NCBI GenBank assembly: GCA_003260325.1
Contig: MOLU01000001.1
Coordinates: 1 to 64,000 of the forward strand
Source: Candidatus Gracilibacteria bacterium GN02-872
Lineage (GTDB): Bacteria > Patescibacteriota > Gracilibacteria > BD1-5 > UBA6164
DNA length: 64,000 bases
Direction of reading: 5' to 3'
Below the pieces are notes generated by a model that was not told the origin of the DNA, did not search any database, and worked only from the letters and a program-made list of their open reading frames with translations. Each line of letters begins with the position of its first letter. Position 1 is the stretch's first letter. The translations under genes and the position numbers were made by a program. This document shows positions 41,492 to 52,968 of the stretch, piece after piece.

Positions 41492-43066
41492 TTAAGAAGC
41501 TTTTCACAAAATTTGGAAAGCTATAATAAATCAATATATTGCAAGAACTTCTATTAAAGCTACGAACAATATCATAAAAGTCAAATATTTTGTTTTTTCT
41601 TTAGGATTTCTAGCTATTGCTTCAAAAGCTCAAGATATAACATGACCAGCTGCAAGTCAAACTCAACCTCAAGCTAATCAAATAGCAAGTCAAGATCAGA
41701 TAGCTAAAACTCACATTGCTTCATGACCAATTATTTGGAAAGAAACTATTAAACCATAGATTCAAGAAGATTCCAAAATAGCCATTCATAAAATAGATAC
41801 AGTAACAAGGAATCAAGTAAGTTCTGGTCTTTTTCAAATCAATATTATAGACTTACCACTTAAGAAACCTCATCACAAAGCAACTCAAGCTCAAGCTAAT
41901 CAGATAGCAACTCAAGCTCATAAAGCTCAAATTCAAAGATCATTATGTCAAACAAGTCTAATAGCAATAATAAGTCAATAAATGGCCAAAGACTCAACCA
42001 TAGCTATGAACAAAACCATATAAGTTGTTATTTTAGCTCTAGAAGCTCAATTCACAGTCATCGCTTGCATAGCTCTCTCTCAGATATATCATTCTCAAAG
42101 TCAAACTCAAGCTCAAGCTAATCAAACAGCAAGTCAAGCTCAAATTGAATTTAATCAAACAGTTGAAGGATCTCATCAAATTATTTGAAAAGCAACCACA
42201 AGTCAGTAAATAGCAGCAGATTCTACAAGAGCTACTCATAAAACAGTGACTGGAATCAAGCTTTTTCCAGAAATCCAAGGAAGTCAGATTCTAGAAATAG
42301 ATTTAGAAATAAGCATTCACAATCAAATAGAAACTCAAAATCAAGCTAATCATATAGAAAGAGAGGCTCAAATTGCAAGAATTCAACTCTCAGCTGGTAA
42401 TGTCAAAATATTTAATGCAATTACAAGTCAGTAAATAGCAGCAGATTCAATAAGTGCTAATCAAAGAATTGTAAAAGGAATAATTATTTTATTGTTTTCA
42501 AGTGTATGTTCTCAAATAACTTCCATAGCCTTTCTTGCTATAAAAGACATTCAAAGAGACACTCATAAACCTGTTAATCAAATAGATAATCAAGCTCAAA
42601 GAGAAACAAGAGCTCACATATCTTTTTCTCAAATAATTCTCATTGCAACTATTATTCAGTAAATTGCAGTAGATTCAACAAGAGCAATAAGAAGTATCAT
42701 ATAAGATAATATCTTATTTTTCTCATCAGTATTTTTATTTGCAGCAACAACTGCTTGCTCAACTATAAGTCATTCTCACATTCAAACTCAAAGTCAAGTT
42801 AGTCAAATCGCTAATCAAGCTCAAAGAGATGCAAGTGGAGAGCTAAATTCGGCTCATAGAAGCTGCATAGCAACAATCAATCAAAATATTGCAGAAGATT
42901 CTATAAGTGCTACTCATAGTATTGCTATTGTCAAAAAGAACGGAGTCATTTTTGGATTTTTCCCCAAAATATCCATCACTTTATATATGAAATAACATTG
43001 TCAAAATGCTACTCATAAACAAGCTAATCATATAGATAAACTAGCTCAAAGCGAAACCATATCCAT
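41492..43066 (-). CDS. atpE: ATP synthase c subunit: seven fused hairpins in one polypeptide
   Basis: 524 residues and 14 membrane helices, against about 75-90 residues and two helices for a normal c subunit. Seven tandem repeats of 74-76 residues begin near 1, 72, 147, 223, 298, 374 and 448. Each has a Gly-rich helix (LGAGLAIGLTGLGVG-type), a polar loop and a second helix with the ion-binding glutamate (E56, E131, E207, E282, E358, E432, E506). Repeats 1-6 read (A/V)xxES..I(Y/F)G, the Na+-type pattern; repeat 7 reads ALIEVLAIYG. A TAA lies just upstream of ATG 43066, so no N-terminal extension exists. Glycines are mostly TGA. First gene of the operon. Confidence 0.93.
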
Positions 43067-43406
43067 ATTTGCAAGTTAAGAATTAAAAAATTTTGCAGAC
43101 AGTATAATAAATATTTTTTTTTAAAAATCAAATTATTTTTTACTATTTTTTCCTATTTTAAAGGTAAAATCTCAAATTTATTTGAGAGAAAATTTTTTAT
43201 TTTATACTTTTTTTGAAAAAAAGCAAAAGAAATTTTATTTTTTATTTCTAGAGGAAAAATACATTTTTAAAAGTTTTAAAAAAAATTATAAAAAATAGAA
43301 AAAAAGATGAATAAATAAATATTTTTCACTTTTTTAAATTTTCTCTTGATTTTTATGTTTTAATAATTAAATTATTGATAATATTTTTAGTTAAAATTTT
43401 TGAACA
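43067..43406. other. AT-rich divergent intergenic region
   Basis: 340 bases between the atp operon (leftward) and the HIT gene (rightward). No ORF of note. On the minus strand TATACT/TATTAT near 43105-43112 could be the atp -10. A hairpin CTCAAAT-TT-ATTTGAG lies at 43171-43186. On the plus strand TTGATT at 43346 may belong to the HIT promoter. The rest is A/T runs. Confidence 0.5.
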
Positions 43407-43829
43407 ATGAAAGATAGACAACTTTGGTTAGAAAAAATGAATTGAAAAGATAGCCTTTGAGAAGAAGAATGTCCATTTTGCGAAAAAAATAATGACGAAG
43501 AATATTTAGTTTTAAAAAGATTTCAGTTTTGGTATATCAAAAAAAATCTCTATCCTTATAATTGAATAAAAGAGCATTTATTATTAATTCCCTACAGACA
43601 CATTGAACATACAAAAAATTTGAACAAACAAGAATTAAATGAATTGGTAGAGGTTTATGAGTTTATAGAAAAATATTTTAACTGAAAAAATTATTTCTCA
43701 TTTATAAGAGAAACAAACTGAGGAAAAAGTATAAAACACATACATTATCACTATTTGCCTTGAATTTTATATTCAAATTTAATTGAAAAGGCAATGGAAG
43801 AACAACATAAAATTTTAGAAAAAATTTAA
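43407..43829 (+). CDS. HIT-family nucleotide hydrolase/transferase
   Basis: 140 residues. An N-terminal CPFC zinc-type pair, YPYNGIKEHLLLIPYRHIEH and the catalytic triad stretch KHIHYHYLPGI (HxHxH). The enzyme family acts on nucleotide-ribose phosphate bonds (Ap4A-like or AMP-lysine substrates). A second copy lies at 48877-49305 and shares the NYFSFxRE and LPGI segments, so the two are paralogues. It is followed after 11 bases by a winged-helix gene. Confidence 0.92.
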
Positions 43830-43840
43830 AAATTAAAAAA

Positions 43841-44458
43841 ATGAAAGATTTAGATATATCAAAAATTTTTGGGTCAAAATGCAGAGCCAAAATACTTGAA
43901 AGATTTTTTTTGGAAAATTCCTCTTGAAGGCAAAAACTTTTTCATATGAGATGACTTTCAAGAGACATTGATGAACAAATAAATTCTGTAAAAAGAGAGC
44001 TTGATAGCTTAAGTGAATTAGGCATTTTAAAAAGCAAAACAGAATTAAAGAAAAAATATTTTTTTGTAAATCCAAATTTTCAGCTAATTGATGAATTCAC
44101 AAGTATTTTTTTAAAAATGTATGATCCAATAGAAAAATTAAAAAATTTTTTTAAAAACGAAGCAAGCATTGAGTTAGTGTTACTTCGTCCATCAATCACA
44201 ACAAAATTCAAAATTCCAATAAAACAACAAAAAAAAGAATTAGATATTTTTATAATTTGAGATTTTGATAGAGATGAATTGAGAGCCTTTTTAGACGATA
44301 TTTATTATTGAAGACATGTTATTTTTACTGCAATTACAGTTGAAGATTTCTTCAACAGACTTGAATATAATGATAAAATGGTGAAAAATTTATTACTTGA
44401 AAAATGAAATATTTTTCTAAAAGACAACATGAGAATAAAAGAAAAACTATGAATTTAG
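43841..44458 (+). CDS. Winged-helix regulator with a nucleotidyltransferase-like C-domain
   Basis: 205 residues. Residues 1-85 are a helix-turn-helix with wing (KIFGSKCRAKILERFFLEN, LSRDIDEQINSVKRELDSLSELGILKSKTEL, KYFFVNP), the ArsR/MarR-like layout. Residues 90-200 contain KELDIFIIGDFDRDELRAFLDDIYY, reminiscent of minimal nucleotidyltransferase strands but without a clear GS...D x D. Such fusions occur in archaea and CPR bacteria. Target genes unknown. Possibly cotranscribed with the HIT gene. Confidence 0.7.
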
Positions 44459-44470
44459 TAGTTTTTCTTT
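44440..44470 (+). terminator. Terminator after the winged-helix gene
   Basis: AGAAAAACTA/TAGTTTTTCT stem; the TAG stop lies in the 3' arm. Confidence 0.75.
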
Positions 44471-44533
44471 TATTTTCTAGACTTTTTTAAAAAAGAATGT
44501 TAAAATAAAAATATAAAAATAAATATATAAAAA

Positions 44534-47500
44534 ATGAAAATGAATGAAAATATCCACAAAAATATTTATTCAGAAAATAATAAAACAAATTTAGAAAATC
44601 CTATCTCTCTAGAAATAAAAGGATTCAGAGAAAGGATAAACCTTTTACTTGAAAGAAGCAATATAACTCTTAGCTTTAAAGAAAAAAAAGAGATTATTGA
44701 ACTACTTAATACTGATAAAAATATAAGTTTATACAAAAAAAATGATGAAATTATAAAAAAATTATTAGATAAAAATGAGTTAAATTTTAATTATGAAGAA
44801 GTAAAAGAAAAACTAATTGAATTAAAAAAATTATTGCCAAATTCAGATTTAGTTTTTTCAAGTATAGAGAATATTTTTGAGAAAAAAGCTGAAAAAAAGG
44901 TAAATTTTGATGAAGTAATAGAAAGATTTTTAGGGAAAAAAATAATTGAAAATATTTTAAATTTAAATTTTGCTTTTTTAGAAAAGTATAAAGAGCCTTT
45001 ACATGAAAATAAAGAAAAATATTTATCAAATATCATAAAACTTTTTAACACAGATATAAAAGAAATATTAGAAAATATAATAACTCCACCTAAAAAAATT
45101 AAAAAAGAAAAATTTGAAAAAAAGATGGAAAAGTATTTTCCTATTCATAAAGATATTTTCTTCAAAAAATTGATTAATTCAATTGATCAAAAAGTAGATG
45201 ATAAAATCATAAATGACAAGAAAAAACTAAGAAAAATTATAAAAAATGAAATTTTCAATATTATTTGAAATTATTTATATGTTTTATTTATTTTCTGAGA
45301 AAAAATAAAATTATCTGATTTAGATAAATATTTAGATATAGAGATATCTCAACTATCTCTTCAGTTTGCTTGAGCTAAAAATGATATGATTCTTCTAGAA
45401 TCTTTTGAAAAAGATTTAACAAGAGAAATAGAAAAAAAATACTGAGAAAAAAATCAAAATTCTGAAACTGATGAAATAATACACAAACCTTTTTTTGCTT
45501 CTTGATACAGATATTTAAACAGAGAATTATCATTAGAAGAAAACCAAAATCAAGATAAAAATATAGAAAACACAAATGAAGAAAAATGAATAAAAATTTC
45601 AGATAAAATAGAAAAACATTATAAAAAAGCGACTAGTCAATTACTTTATATTTTCGAAACTTGGATAGAGTGAAATATTTCTGATGAAGAATATTATAAA
45701 AATGATAAAAGTTTTAGAAATATAGAAATTATGATTATAAAACTTCTTAGGTGAGTTGAGTTTCTGAAAAAAGAGCATATTTCCTTTACAGATTATCCTT
45801 ACAGAAGTATAAATGAAGAATTTATTGAAAAATATTTTGAAACTTTTATAGAAGATTCTGAAAAATATCAAATGGAAAATAGTATAGTTATTCTAACAAA
45901 TCTTGCAAAAAATATTTTTGAGAAAAACGAAGCCAAAAGAAAAGATTGATATAAAACTTTAAAAGATCTTATATGTAAAACAAAAGAAACTATAGCAAAA
46001 GTAAGAATGCCCGATCAAATGGATGAAAATATTAAATTTGATATAAAAACTGTTTCTTTTGACACTTGGACAAAAGTTCCTGAAAACAAAAAATATGAAT
46101 TAGTTTTTTCTGAAGTTATAGCAAAAGATTGAGTGATAAAATTTGCTGATTTTTTAAATTTAAAAAATGAAAATTTTTGAGATTTATTTGAAATATTTTT
46201 TAGATATTTTCAAAATAAAATAAACAAAAATGAAGAGCACGACGAACTTTTAAATAAATTTAATTATATAATTAGAGAAGAATGAAAAGAAGTTAGAGAA
46301 TTTATAGAACAAGATGTAAATAATCTGAATTTATTGATAGTTTGGTGGAGATTTATTTTAAAGACAAGGCAGTTAAAGGCAAAATGAGAAAAAATAAATT
46401 CAAAAAATATTTCTGAAATACATGAAAATCCTTACTGAGTAATAGAAAAAATTACAGAAAAACTATTTTATGATAATATTCTTTGAGATCACAATAAAGA
46501 AACTTTAACATTTAACCCAATTTGAAGAGTAAAAAACACTTCTGTAAAAACTATAAACACAATGCTCACAGAATTGATAAAATGACTTAGAAAATGATTT
46601 ATAGATTTAAAAAATGAAAAAATAAATTTATTAGACTGAAGAACAAAGGAAATAAGAGCAATAAAAGAATTATATATTTCTCCTAGTTTAGAAATTAAAG
46701 GAGGCCCTTCAGAAATAGAAAAATACATAGACAGCTGAATTGACTTATGTTTCAATATTTTAAAATGAGATTTTGATAAAATTGATTCTGAACAAGAAAA
46801 TTATTTTAAAAATGCTTTGGTCAAAAATGATATTTTACCCAAAAATCTTCAAAGTTTAGAACAAGAAAATTTAGAAAATATTCAACACTTAGTTGAAATA
46901 TTGAAATTCATAAAAAAAAGGATAGAAAGCGTAGAATATATGCTAAAAATAGCGAAAGAAGACAAAGAAATATTGGAAAAAGATGAAGAAATAAAGAAAA
47001 AACTAGAATCAAGTAACGAAGGCTCTAGTATCGGTCCAGATAAGAGATTTTCAAGAGCATTTATAAAATTGATTTCAGATTATGGATGAAATTTCAATAA
47101 AATCGGTGATTTAACAAGAATGAGAGTTGTATCAGAAAGTATTGATGAATCAATAAACTCTGTTATAAGATTTGCTGAAACCCTTACAAATAATAAAGAC
47201 ATAACAAATATTTCTATTATTGATAAAATCTGAGAACCCCTATCTTTATCTTGAACTTGAACAGGTTACAGAGATATAAAATTACTTCTAAAAATGAAAA
47301 GTTGAAATACAACAGAGGTTCAGTTTCAATGTGAAGAAATGTATCAAGTAAAGGATAAATGATTAGATTTGGAAGCAAATGAAAATAAATATATTTTTGA
47401 GAAAATGAGAAAAGAAAATTCTTTATTTACAACAAAAGAAATGAATAATCTTTTAGAATTAGCTCAAATAAGCTGAATTACTCTTCCTACAGAAAATATC

Positions 47501-47749
47501 TTAAGAAATTTAATAGAAGATTGAGAGGAGTATAAAGTAAAATGGGAAATTTGAAGAGGAATAATGACAAAAAGAAAAATAACAACTGACGATACTTATC
47601 ATATTTCTAGAAGATTAGACAAAAATAATTCTCTTTATAATAAATTCATAAAACTTGAAAGAATTATGACAAACTCAGCTTGGTGAAAAATAGTTATAAA
47701 ACATTTGGAACCAAAAAATATACAACTTGATAAAAAGAAAAAAGTCTAG
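44534..47749 (+). CDS. 1071-residue protein with C-terminal RelA/SpoT-like domain
   Basis: No signal peptide or membrane helix. About 800 residues of Lys/Glu/Ile/Asn-rich, mostly helical sequence come first, with no domain I recognise. Near residues 830-960 the pattern DKRFSRAFIKLISDYG, IGDLTRMRVV, GTGYRDIKLLLKMKSG and TTEVQFQCEEM matches the RelA/SpoT nucleotidyltransferase fold in order and spacing (the conserved DxxxxRxV, GYR and ExQ positions). The pyrophosphokinase lysine/arginine helix before it is less clear. It could be a long RSH-like alarmone enzyme, a toxSAS-type effector or a degenerate domain. Monocistronic. Confidence 0.55.
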
Positions 47750-47770
47750 AAAAATTTCTAGACTTTTTAT
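47741..47770. terminator. Terminator between convergent genes
   Basis: AAAGTCTAG-AAAAATTT-CTAGACTTT with a T run; the TAG stop of the 1071-aa gene is in its 5' arm and the TAA of tsaD lies at the 3' edge. Confidence 0.85.
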
Positions 47771-48861
47771 ATTTTCAAAGCTCAGATTTGTTTTTCAAAT
47801 TTAAAATATTTGATTTTATAATAAGCTAAAATACCTATCATAGCAGCATTATCCATACAATAAATATTTTTTAAAGGAAAAATAAACTCTAAATTATTTT
47901 TTTTAGCTAGTTTATCAATCTCATCCCTTAGCTTAGAATTCGCACTAACTCAACCTGCAAGCATAACAGTTTTTATTTTATTTTGCTTTGCTGCATCAAC
48001 AAGCTTCCAAGACAAGACCTCTGTAATCGCATTTTCAAATTCAAAACTCATTTCCATTTTATCATCTTCTGTTAGCAAAACTTCATTCTTTTCAAATTTA
48101 TCTTTTAGTTCATCAAAATAAACATTTCTTTCATCTTTTAAAATTTCTTTATTTTTTTCAATTCTTAAATCAACTTCCCTTTTTACCGCAGATTTCAATC
48201 AAGAAAAAGAAAAATTATGTTCTCTTTTTACAAGCCAAACTCTTGGGAAAATATCCTTTGAATGTAAATCAGTTCAGATTTTTTCTTTCCATTTTTGAGC
48301 CAAATTTGAAATTATTGGTCAACCAGGATAAGCAAGTCACATCATTTTTGCTGCTTTATCAAAAGCCTCTCATCAAGCATCATCATTTGTAGCTCAAAGT
48401 CGCTTCAACTCCCACATCGAATTCATCAAATAAATTTCATTATGTCAACCTGAAACAGTCAAACAAACAAGTGGAAAATTTATTTGATTTTCTTCTCTTT
48501 CTAAAAAATTTGAAAAAATATGTGCTTCTATATGATTTATTGGAATTATAGGTATTTTTAAAACTTGAGAAATGCTCGACGCAACTGTAATTCAAGTCAA
48601 AAGTGAAGGCAAAAGTCAAGGATTTGTAGTAACAGCTATATAATCAATATTCTGAAGAGAAAATCAAGTTTTATCCAAAACATTTTGAAGTACATCAAAA
48701 ACAACATTTGCGTGTTCCCTAGCCGCAACTTCAGGAACAACTCATCAAGTTTCATTATGAATTTTTATTTGAGATTTCGTATCCATAGCCAAAAGTTTAT
48801 CATTCTCAAAAATAGCTACAGAAGTATCATCACAACTTGTTTCAAAAGCTAAAATTTTCAT
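47767..48861 (-). CDS. tsaD: tRNA N6-threonylcarbamoyltransferase
   Basis: 364 residues. Catalyses the last step of t6A37 in ANN-reading tRNAs. FETSCDDTSVAIF, VVPEVAAREHA, INHIEAHIFSNFL (metal-binding histidines), LTVSGGHNEIY, GEAFDKAAKMMGL, FSFSGLKSAVK and the C-terminal AGGVSANSKLRDEI with MDNAAMIGI are all present. About 30 residues longer than the usual form because of an insert near 225-255. Heads an apparent run with the HIT gene upstream 15 bases away. Confidence 0.96.
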
Positions 48862-48876
48862 TTATTAAAAAGTAAT

Positions 48877-49305
48877 TTATAAATCTTGTTTTATAGGAAA
48901 TCACTGATTCATAAGCATATGTCTCAAATATTTTCCTTGAATAATTCACGGCAAAAAATGCATATGAAGATGCTCAACACTCCTTCAACTAAGACTTTCT
49001 CTTGTAAAAGAAAAATAATTTCTTCCTGCGAAATATTTTGCTACAAATTTGTGAACAAGCTCAAGCTCTTTTAAATGTTCAATTGTTAAATCAGTAGAAA
49101 AGGCTATATGTTCATACGGAACAGCCATTAAATGATTCTCGTCTCAAGTATATGGAGAAAAATTCCTCAAGATATACCAAAACTTCCCTTCCCAAACTAT
49201 ATATTTTTCATTTTGTTCAGGATTGCAAAAAGGACAATTTTCTTTTCAAATTATTTTCTTGTCTCATTTTTGCTTATGATACTCATCTCTGCTATAAAAC
49301 TTCAT
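48877..49305 (-). CDS. HIT-family protein, second copy
   Basis: 142 residues. CPFCNPEQNEKYI, PYTGDENHLMAVPYEHI and HLHMHFLPGII (HxHxH) give the complete family signature. It is clearly a paralogue of 43407-43829: both share the CPFC pair, the NYFSF(I/T)RE strand and the LPGI end. It lies in a minus-strand run dinB-HIT-tsaD with 15-21-base gaps. Confidence 0.92.
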
Positions 49306-49326
49306 TTTTATTCTTTAAAAAAATAT

Positions 49327-50391
49327 TTAGAAATCATCTTCCCAAAGCTTTAATTGCAAAACATTTTTTTGCTCAGGAAAATGAATTGTTATTCAAATAA
49401 GTCTAATTTTTCTATTTTCTCGTCTTTTCCAAGCTTGATTTAGAATTTGTAAAAAATTTTGTTTTGAAGCTCAAGAAGTCGTTTTTTCAAGAGTCGTTTG
49501 TGTAAAATCTTCAAATTTTAGTTTAACTCAAATCCTTTTATAAAAAGAAATTTTTTTTCAAAATTTTTTAGCTCTAAATAAGAGTTTTTGGTACAAATTT
49601 TTTAAAATATCTTCAGCAAAAAAAATATTGTCAATATCAAAATCAAGAGTTATTTCAACAGACAAAGATTTACGAACTCTCTGAGTTTCAACCTCTCTGT
49701 CATCAATTCAATGAGAAAAATCCCAAATTTTTCATCAAAATTTTCAAAAATTTTCAAGAAAAAAATATTTTTCAGATTTTTGAACATCAAAACAAGTTTC
49801 AAATCAAAGTTTTTTCAATTTCTCTTGAGTTACAGCTCAAACTCAAGGAATCTTTTTTAGAGGTAGATTTGTTATAAAATCATCAACTTCAGTGGGCAAA
49901 ATTACAAACATTCCATTTGGTTTATTTTTATCTGATGCGATTTTTGCCAGAAATTTTAAAGGAGCAACTCAAGCAGAAGCTGTTAAATGCAATTCTTCAA
50001 AAATTTTTTTTCGGATATCTTTTGCAATCAAAGTCGCAGAACCATCAAACTTATCACTTTCTGTAACATCAAGATAAGCTTCATCCAAAGATAAAGACTC
50101 TATTTTATCAGTATATCTTTGAAATATTTCAAAAACTTGCTTAGAAACAGATTTATAAAGCTCAAAATTTGGAGGAATTATTATCAAACTAGGCAATATC
50201 TTCATAGCTTGTGCACTAGACATAGCACTATGCAATCAAAATTTTCTTGCTTCATAGCTACAAGTAGCTAGAACTCATCTTTTTTCAGGACTTCATCAAA
50301 CAGCAATTGCTTTTCCTTTCAAACTCGGATTTTCTCGTATTTCAACGGAAGCAAAAAAACTGTCCATATCTATATGAATAATTTTTTTCAT
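49327..50391 (-). CDS. dinB: DNA polymerase IV (Y family)
   Basis: 354 residues. [13 protein letters not shown] holds the metal-binding aspartates; [12 protein letters not shown] holds the catalytic Asp-Glu pair; [30 protein letters not shown] and the IPGVGAVTQEKL helix-hairpin-helix thumb follow, then the little-finger domain. It ends [19 protein letters not shown] without a clear clamp-binding peptide. Makes error-prone synthesis past damage. First of a dinB-HIT-tsaD run. Confidence 0.95.
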
Positions 50392-50465
50392 CTTAAAAAC
50401 TTTTCTAGCAAATTTTTTAAAAATATTTCCTTTATTATAAACATTTTCTCAAAAAAGTAAAAACA

Positions 50466-50492
50466 AAAAAACTTCAAAAAGAAGTTTTTTTA
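50466..50492 (-). terminator. Terminator after the DUF333-like lipoprotein gene
   Basis: AAAACTTCTTTTTGAAGTTTTT on the minus strand, at the TAA of the gene. Confidence 0.8.
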
Positions 50493-50846
50493 ATTTGTAG
50501 TTCCTGTTGAGTTAGAAGTTCAAGTTGATGTTTTTTCAGGAGTTATTTTTACTGTTCAAGATCAATTTCCGTCTGGAGTTATAGTTATTTCACCTGAAGT
50601 AGCTGATCAATTATTTTTTCTGAAATATTCCCACTCCTCTACTTCTTTTCAGTCTGCTAAAATACAAACTCAGTATTCACTTCCATCAGAATTTTTTCTG
50701 ATTTCACTTTTTCCTCCTTGAGCTACACAATACTCTGAAGCAGGATTTGCAATTCAAACTTTTTCAGAAGGATTTTCTTCAACTTTTTTAGTTCCACAAC
50801 TAGCTAAAAATCAAGCTAGTAAAAGTACAGCAAATATTTTTTTCAT
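50490..50846 (-). CDS. DUF333-type lipoprotein
   Basis: 118 residues. Lipobox LLLAGFLASC (Cys17). The mature part has IANPASEYCVAQGGKSEIR, the conserved (A)NPASxYC...GG core, and YGVCILADGKEVEEWEYFR, in which the family's second cysteine and the (C)EEW(A)xxR end are visible; the usual third cysteine is Val here (KEVEEWEY). A Thr/Gly/Ser-rich tail follows. Members are small surface or periplasmic lipoproteins of unknown role, often with protease-inhibitor-like domains. Single gene with own terminator. Confidence 0.8.
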
Positions 50847-50926
50847 AATTTTTAGAATTTAAAAAATAAAATTTTAAGGCTTGCAGTTCTTATAACAATT
50901 TTTTTTATAAAAAGTGACAATTTTCT

Positions 50927-52948
50927 TTAAATTCAATATCTTTCCATAAATGCCTTATTATCAACTTCTCTTCACATAAAATCAAAAAATAATTTATCAG
51001 CATCTTTTCTAGTTCATTGTCAAATTATAGATTTCAATAATTTGTTTCAAGTTTCTGGACTAAACATTCACATTTCTTTAATTTTAGCAAATACATCCGC
51101 TTCCAAAATCTCAGCCCACATATAAGAATAATATCAAGCAGCATAACCTCAACCAAAAATATGGCTAAAACTACAATACATTTTATAATCTTCTTTCCTC
51201 TTTCTAAGTCAATATTTATTTACAATTTCTAAAACATTTTTATCAAGCTCTTCAATATTTTCTGGAGCTTTTTGACTGTATAAAGTCATATCAAGTAAAG
51301 CAAATTCATTTTGTCTCGCAATAAAATTTCAAGTCATAAAAGTTTTTAGAGCTTCAAACTTCTTTATCAATTCCTCTGGAAAAGCTTCTCAACTTTCAAA
51401 ATGTTTTCAAAGTTTTTTCAAACTTTCTTTATTTCAAACCCAATTTTCCATCAATTGACTAGGAAGCTCAACAAAATCCCATTCTACATTAAATCCTGAA
51501 AGTCCAGAATATCTACTTTCTGAAAGCATTTCATGAAGAGCGTGACCAAACTCGTGAAACAAAGTTTCTGCATCTCACATATAAATTGTTGTTTTTCAAG
51601 AATCAGCTTTCAAAAAATTACAAACATTTAAAACAACAGGAACTTTTTCTACTGTTTTTCAATTTTTTTTCATAAAAGTTTTGCTTCTCATAGAATCAGC
51701 CCAAGCTCAAGGCCTTTTTCAATTTCTAAAAAAAGCATCCAAAAAATAGTACGAAATAAGTTTATTATCTTTGTAAACTTCATAAACTCTTATATCTTCA
51801 TTATATGAATCTATAGCTATTTTCTTAATTTTTATTCAATAAAAATTTTCAACAAATTTAAACAAATAATCCAAAACATTTTCAAATTCAAAATATTTTT
51901 TTACTTCTTGTTCATCAACATCATATTTTTCTTCCTTAAGCTTTCTCGTATAATAAGCTAAATCATAAGTTTCAAATTTATTTCAATGAAAATGTTCTTC
52001 CAATTCTTTTATTTCCTTTTCAGCCTTTGTTTTAGCTTTATCTAGAGTTCACTTTATTAAATCAAATATTTGTTCTGGATTCTCAGCCATTTTTGAGTTT
52101 AAAGAAAGTTCTGCATAGTTTTTAAATCAAAGAATTTTTGCCTTTTCTTCCTTTAATTTAAGTATTTCCAGAATTATTGGTCTGTTATCAAATTCTCAAG
52201 TAGAAGCATAAGTATAGTTTGCAAACTCAAAATCTTTTCTCACATTTCTATCAGAACAATACTTCATTATAGCAGCAGAAGCATTTGGATCAGAATTAAA
52301 TAAATATCATTCTTTTTCATTTCAAAATTTAGATTTATAAGCATTTCTGGTTACTTCCAAAACATCTTTTGGTAAATCTTTTATAATCTCAAAATCTGTA
52401 ATTATATATTCAAATTGTTTTTTACTATCAACAATATTATTTGAAAATTTATCATTCAATTCTCAAAGTTTTTTATTGATTTTTTTTATTCTATTTTGAG
52501 CTTCTACTGGCAAGTCTATTCATCTATCTTTGTAAGCTTTTATAGCTAAATACAAAATTCTTCTTTGTTCATCATCTAACTCAAGATTCTCATCCATATA
52601 AACTAATTTTTCAAAATATGGCTTACTATAGGCAATTTCATTTCAAAAATCTTGAAGTTTTGGCATAAATTCTTCAATTATTTTTCTCAATTCATCTTTA
52701 CTTTCGACATTTTCAAAATGGTTTAAAATAGACCAAAAATAATCAAGTAAACTATCATCTTCCAGATCCTCAAAAGTCAAGTCCTCATTCTTTTTATTTA
52801 AAAATTCAGCAAAATCATTTTTCTCTTTTTCTAGTAATTTTTCTAAAACTGAAATTGCGTTTACTAAAACTTCCTCACTTGAAAAATATTTCAAATCAGG
52901 AAAACCTTTTTCATCAAGTTTTTCTATTATTTTCTCTTTTATATCCAT
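50927..52948 (-). CDS. M3-family oligopeptidase
   Basis: 673 residues. The zinc site [17 protein letters not shown] (HExxH) lies near residue 460, with the third ligand glutamate in [14 protein letters not shown], as in thimet oligopeptidase and peptidyl-dipeptidase Dcp. The C-terminal [17 protein letters not shown] is the other M3 hallmark, with Tyr/His substrate residues. No signal peptide, so a cytoplasmic peptidase that trims short peptides. Fits a scavenging, amino-acid-dependent cell. It precedes no obvious operon partner. Confidence 0.95.
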
Positions 52949-52968
52949 AAATTTATTTTAAAAAAATA

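Noticed and set aside
42039..42434. Plus-strand and alternative minus-strand ORFs within the ATP synthase c gene
   Set aside because: They are shadows of the repeated frame; only the 524-residue frame has the c-subunit pattern and it is unbroken.
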